This document shows positions 23,315-24,383 of a stretch of DNA of 24,383 nt, in pieces. The position numbers were made by a program, and so were the translations under genes. The stretch is taken from positions 1 through 24,383 of IMG/VR virus record IMGVR_UViG_3300020536_000037. The stretch is one strand, 5' to 3'. How positions within the stretch are numbered: the first letter of the stretch is position 1; the number at the start of each line of letters is the position of its first letter. The notes below the pieces were generated by a model. It worked only from the letters and a program-made list of their open reading frames with translations, ran no database searches and had not been told where the DNA came from. The stretch is from a virus.

Positions 23315-23980
23315 ATGAATCAAGAGTGGGTACAAGAGTATGATTTGCTTGTGTCTACGCTTGGCATGGAGTATTCCAGAAAATATTCTATAGTTGAACC
23401 TTCAGATATAAAACAGATTTTATGGATGTGGTTTGTTACCCATCCAAATAAATATACAGAGTGGTCTAAGTTACCACCCAAAGATAAAGAAAAACTAATT
23501 GCAAAGTCATTGCGTAATGCTGCTCTTAAATATTGTGAGCAAGAAAAAGCCCGTAAGTTTGGCTACGATATGGTTGACCTTTACTATTACGACCCATCAG
23601 TTATCGAAGCATTTCTCCCATCTATTTTGGCAGATAGTTATGAGATACCTAGCAAGATACAAGACCTTAACTTTAAATTTGGTAAATCAGGAGAAGTAAC
23701 AGACGGAAACAATTGGCTAGTTCTTAGGTCAGATATTGAAAAAGCATTCAACAAGTTAGCAGAGGCTAAACAAAATATTTTAAGACTAAGATTTACAACG
23801 GACAATTATGAGTGGAACGACTTAGCCAAAGAATTAAACACATCCGCTGATGGTGCACGTATGAGAGTTAGCCGTGCAATTAACTCTTTGATTAGAGTAT
23901 TGGGTGGATGGCGTACTTACAGCGATACAGATAACTTAGAGGCTAAAGATGAAGAAGAAGAAGATGACACAAGAGCCTAA
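23315..23980 (+). CDS. Sigma-70-like transcription factor (221 aa)
   Basis: The C-terminal part (about residues 140-200) reads AFNKLAEAKQNILRLRFTTD, NYEWNDLAKELNTSADGARM, RVSRAINSLIRVLGG, a good sigma region 4: a helix, the '-W..LA..L..S.....' helix-turn-helix and a recognition helix with Arg residues. The N-terminal part (SIVEPSDIKQILWMWFVTHP, KLIAKSLRNAALKYCEQEKA) could be region 2-like, though a convincing -10 recognition motif is less clear. A Glu/Asp-rich tail ends the protein. It may redirect host RNA polymerase to late phage promoters or act as a sigma-like regulator. The start abuts the stop of the zinc-ribbon gene. Confidence 0.72.
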   Translation: MNQEWVQEYDLLVSTLGMEYSRKYSIVEPSDIKQILWMWFVTHPNKYTEWSKLPPKDKEKLIAKSLRNAALKYCEQEKARKFGYDMVDLYYYDPSVIEAFLPSILADSYEIPSKIQDLNFKFGKSGEVTDGNNWLVLRSDIEKAFNKLAEAKQNILRLRFTTDNYEWNDLAKELNTSADGARMRVSRAINSLIRVLGGWRTYSDTDNLEAKDEEEEDDTRA

Positions 23981-24203
23981 AGAAATAAAAGATTTATTTA
24001 AAAAAGATTACAGCAATGCTATGGACCTACGTGGTAATCCCATTGGAGATATATGTGTATGTGGTTCACAATTATTTACAGCAATAGTAGCCTTTGAGTC
24101 TGGTGAGATAGCGTTTTACTTTTTAGATGGTGAGTGTGTAGACTGTGGTTCATTGGTAACCTTACCCACACCAATAGATGATATAGGAATGGATTGTATG
24201 TAA
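23949..24203 (+). CDS. Small zinc-ribbon-like protein (84 aa)
   Basis: Two cysteine motifs, CVCGS and CVDCGS, can form a zinc ribbon; the stretch between them (LFTAIVAFESGEIAFYFLDG) is a beta hairpin pattern. I use the ATG at 23949, which has a GAGG site 7 nt upstream and overlaps the sigma-like gene; ATG 23964 is the alternative. The stop overlaps the next ATG (TAATG). It belongs to a group of small cysteine-rich genes at this end of the window. No specific function is visible. Confidence 0.6.
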   Translation: MKKKKMTQEPKEIKDLFKKDYSNAMDLRGNPIGDICVCGSQLFTAIVAFESGEIAFYFLDGECVDCGSLVTLPTPIDDIGMDCM

Positions 24204-24364
24204 TGCCCTACTATGATTTTGAGTGCAAGATATGTACTAAAGTAGAAGAAACAAATGATTCTGCTGCACCATTCTGTGGCTCTTGCGGAAATCTTATGAC
24301 TCGTATATGGTCCTCTACACCAGTACATTTTAAAGGAAGTGGCTTCTACTCAACAGGAGGATAA
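24203..24364 (+). CDS. FmdB-family zinc-ribbon protein (53 aa)
   Basis: MPYYDFECKICTKVEE followed by FCGSCGNLMTRIW and ending STPVHFKGSGFYSTGG is the standard FmdB-type regulatory zinc-ribbon layout: a first CxxC (Cys8, Cys11), a second CxxC (Cys25, Cys28) and a typical 'F.GSGFY.T' ending. Such proteins are common in phages and bacteria and may bind nucleic acid or protein partners. It is complete, overlapping the upstream stop by one base. The remaining 19 bases of the window hold nothing recognisable. Confidence 0.82.
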   Translation: MPYYDFECKICTKVEETNDSAAPFCGSCGNLMTRIWSSTPVHFKGSGFYSTGG

Positions 24365-24383
24365 GATTAAAAGACTACGTCAT

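Noticed and set aside
1-24383. CRISPR array, insertion sequence, integrase or attachment site
   Set aside because: No regularly spaced repeats, transposase, integrase or tRNA-end duplications were seen.

Overview
This window is a piece of a tailed double-stranded DNA phage genome (Caudoviricetes). It carries a large terminase subunit, a portal, a scaffold-like protein, the start of a major capsid protein, and a compact set of replication, recombination and lysis genes. The coding DNA is AT-rich with strong Shine-Dalgarno sites. Three features point to an actinobacterial host: an APF-like secreted lytic transglycosylase, a DUF4192-like protein, and an HslV/proteasome-type hydrolase. The modest GC content would suit a small planktonic freshwater actinobacterium; this is inference, not proof. 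No integrase, tRNA, CRISPR array or insertion sequence was seen.

Layout. From 1 to 13730 all genes lie on the minus strand and read right to left as a head-building operon: terminase (with an N-terminal helix-turn-helix-like region), a 77-aa protein, portal, a proteasome-like Ntn hydrolase, a 139-aa protein, a giant 1754-aa protein, two ~415-aa proteins, a scaffold-like protein, and the capsid protein cut off at base 1. Gaps are tiny and many starts and stops overlap.

From 13731 to 14522 lies a divergent non-coding switch region. It holds AACAGT/ACTGTT inverted repeats, an AT-rich nested dyad, a candidate rightward promoter, and then about 500 nt of unusually GC-rich sequence packed with nested stems. 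I read the last part as a large structured non-coding RNA.

From 14523 to the end all genes are on the plus strand. First come two small genes and a strong terminator. Next is a lysis-like cluster: two tiny membrane proteins, two small unknowns and a secreted transglycosylase. Then come a DUF4192-like and a DUF932 protein, followed by replication and recombination genes: a RecB/Cas4-like nuclease, a RecA/DnaB-like ATPase, a Holliday-junction-resolvase-like nuclease, and a primase split into overlapping zinc-finger and TOPRIM genes. A sigma-factor-like protein and several small zinc-ribbon proteins close the window. Most larger gaps on this arm contain a hairpin followed by a strong ribosome binding site.

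The least ordinary points are the structured RNA in the switch region, the Ntn hydrolase placed where a head maturation protease normally sits, a nuclease gene with an apparent AUA start behind a leader whose loop can mask its ribosome binding site, and the overlapping split primase.
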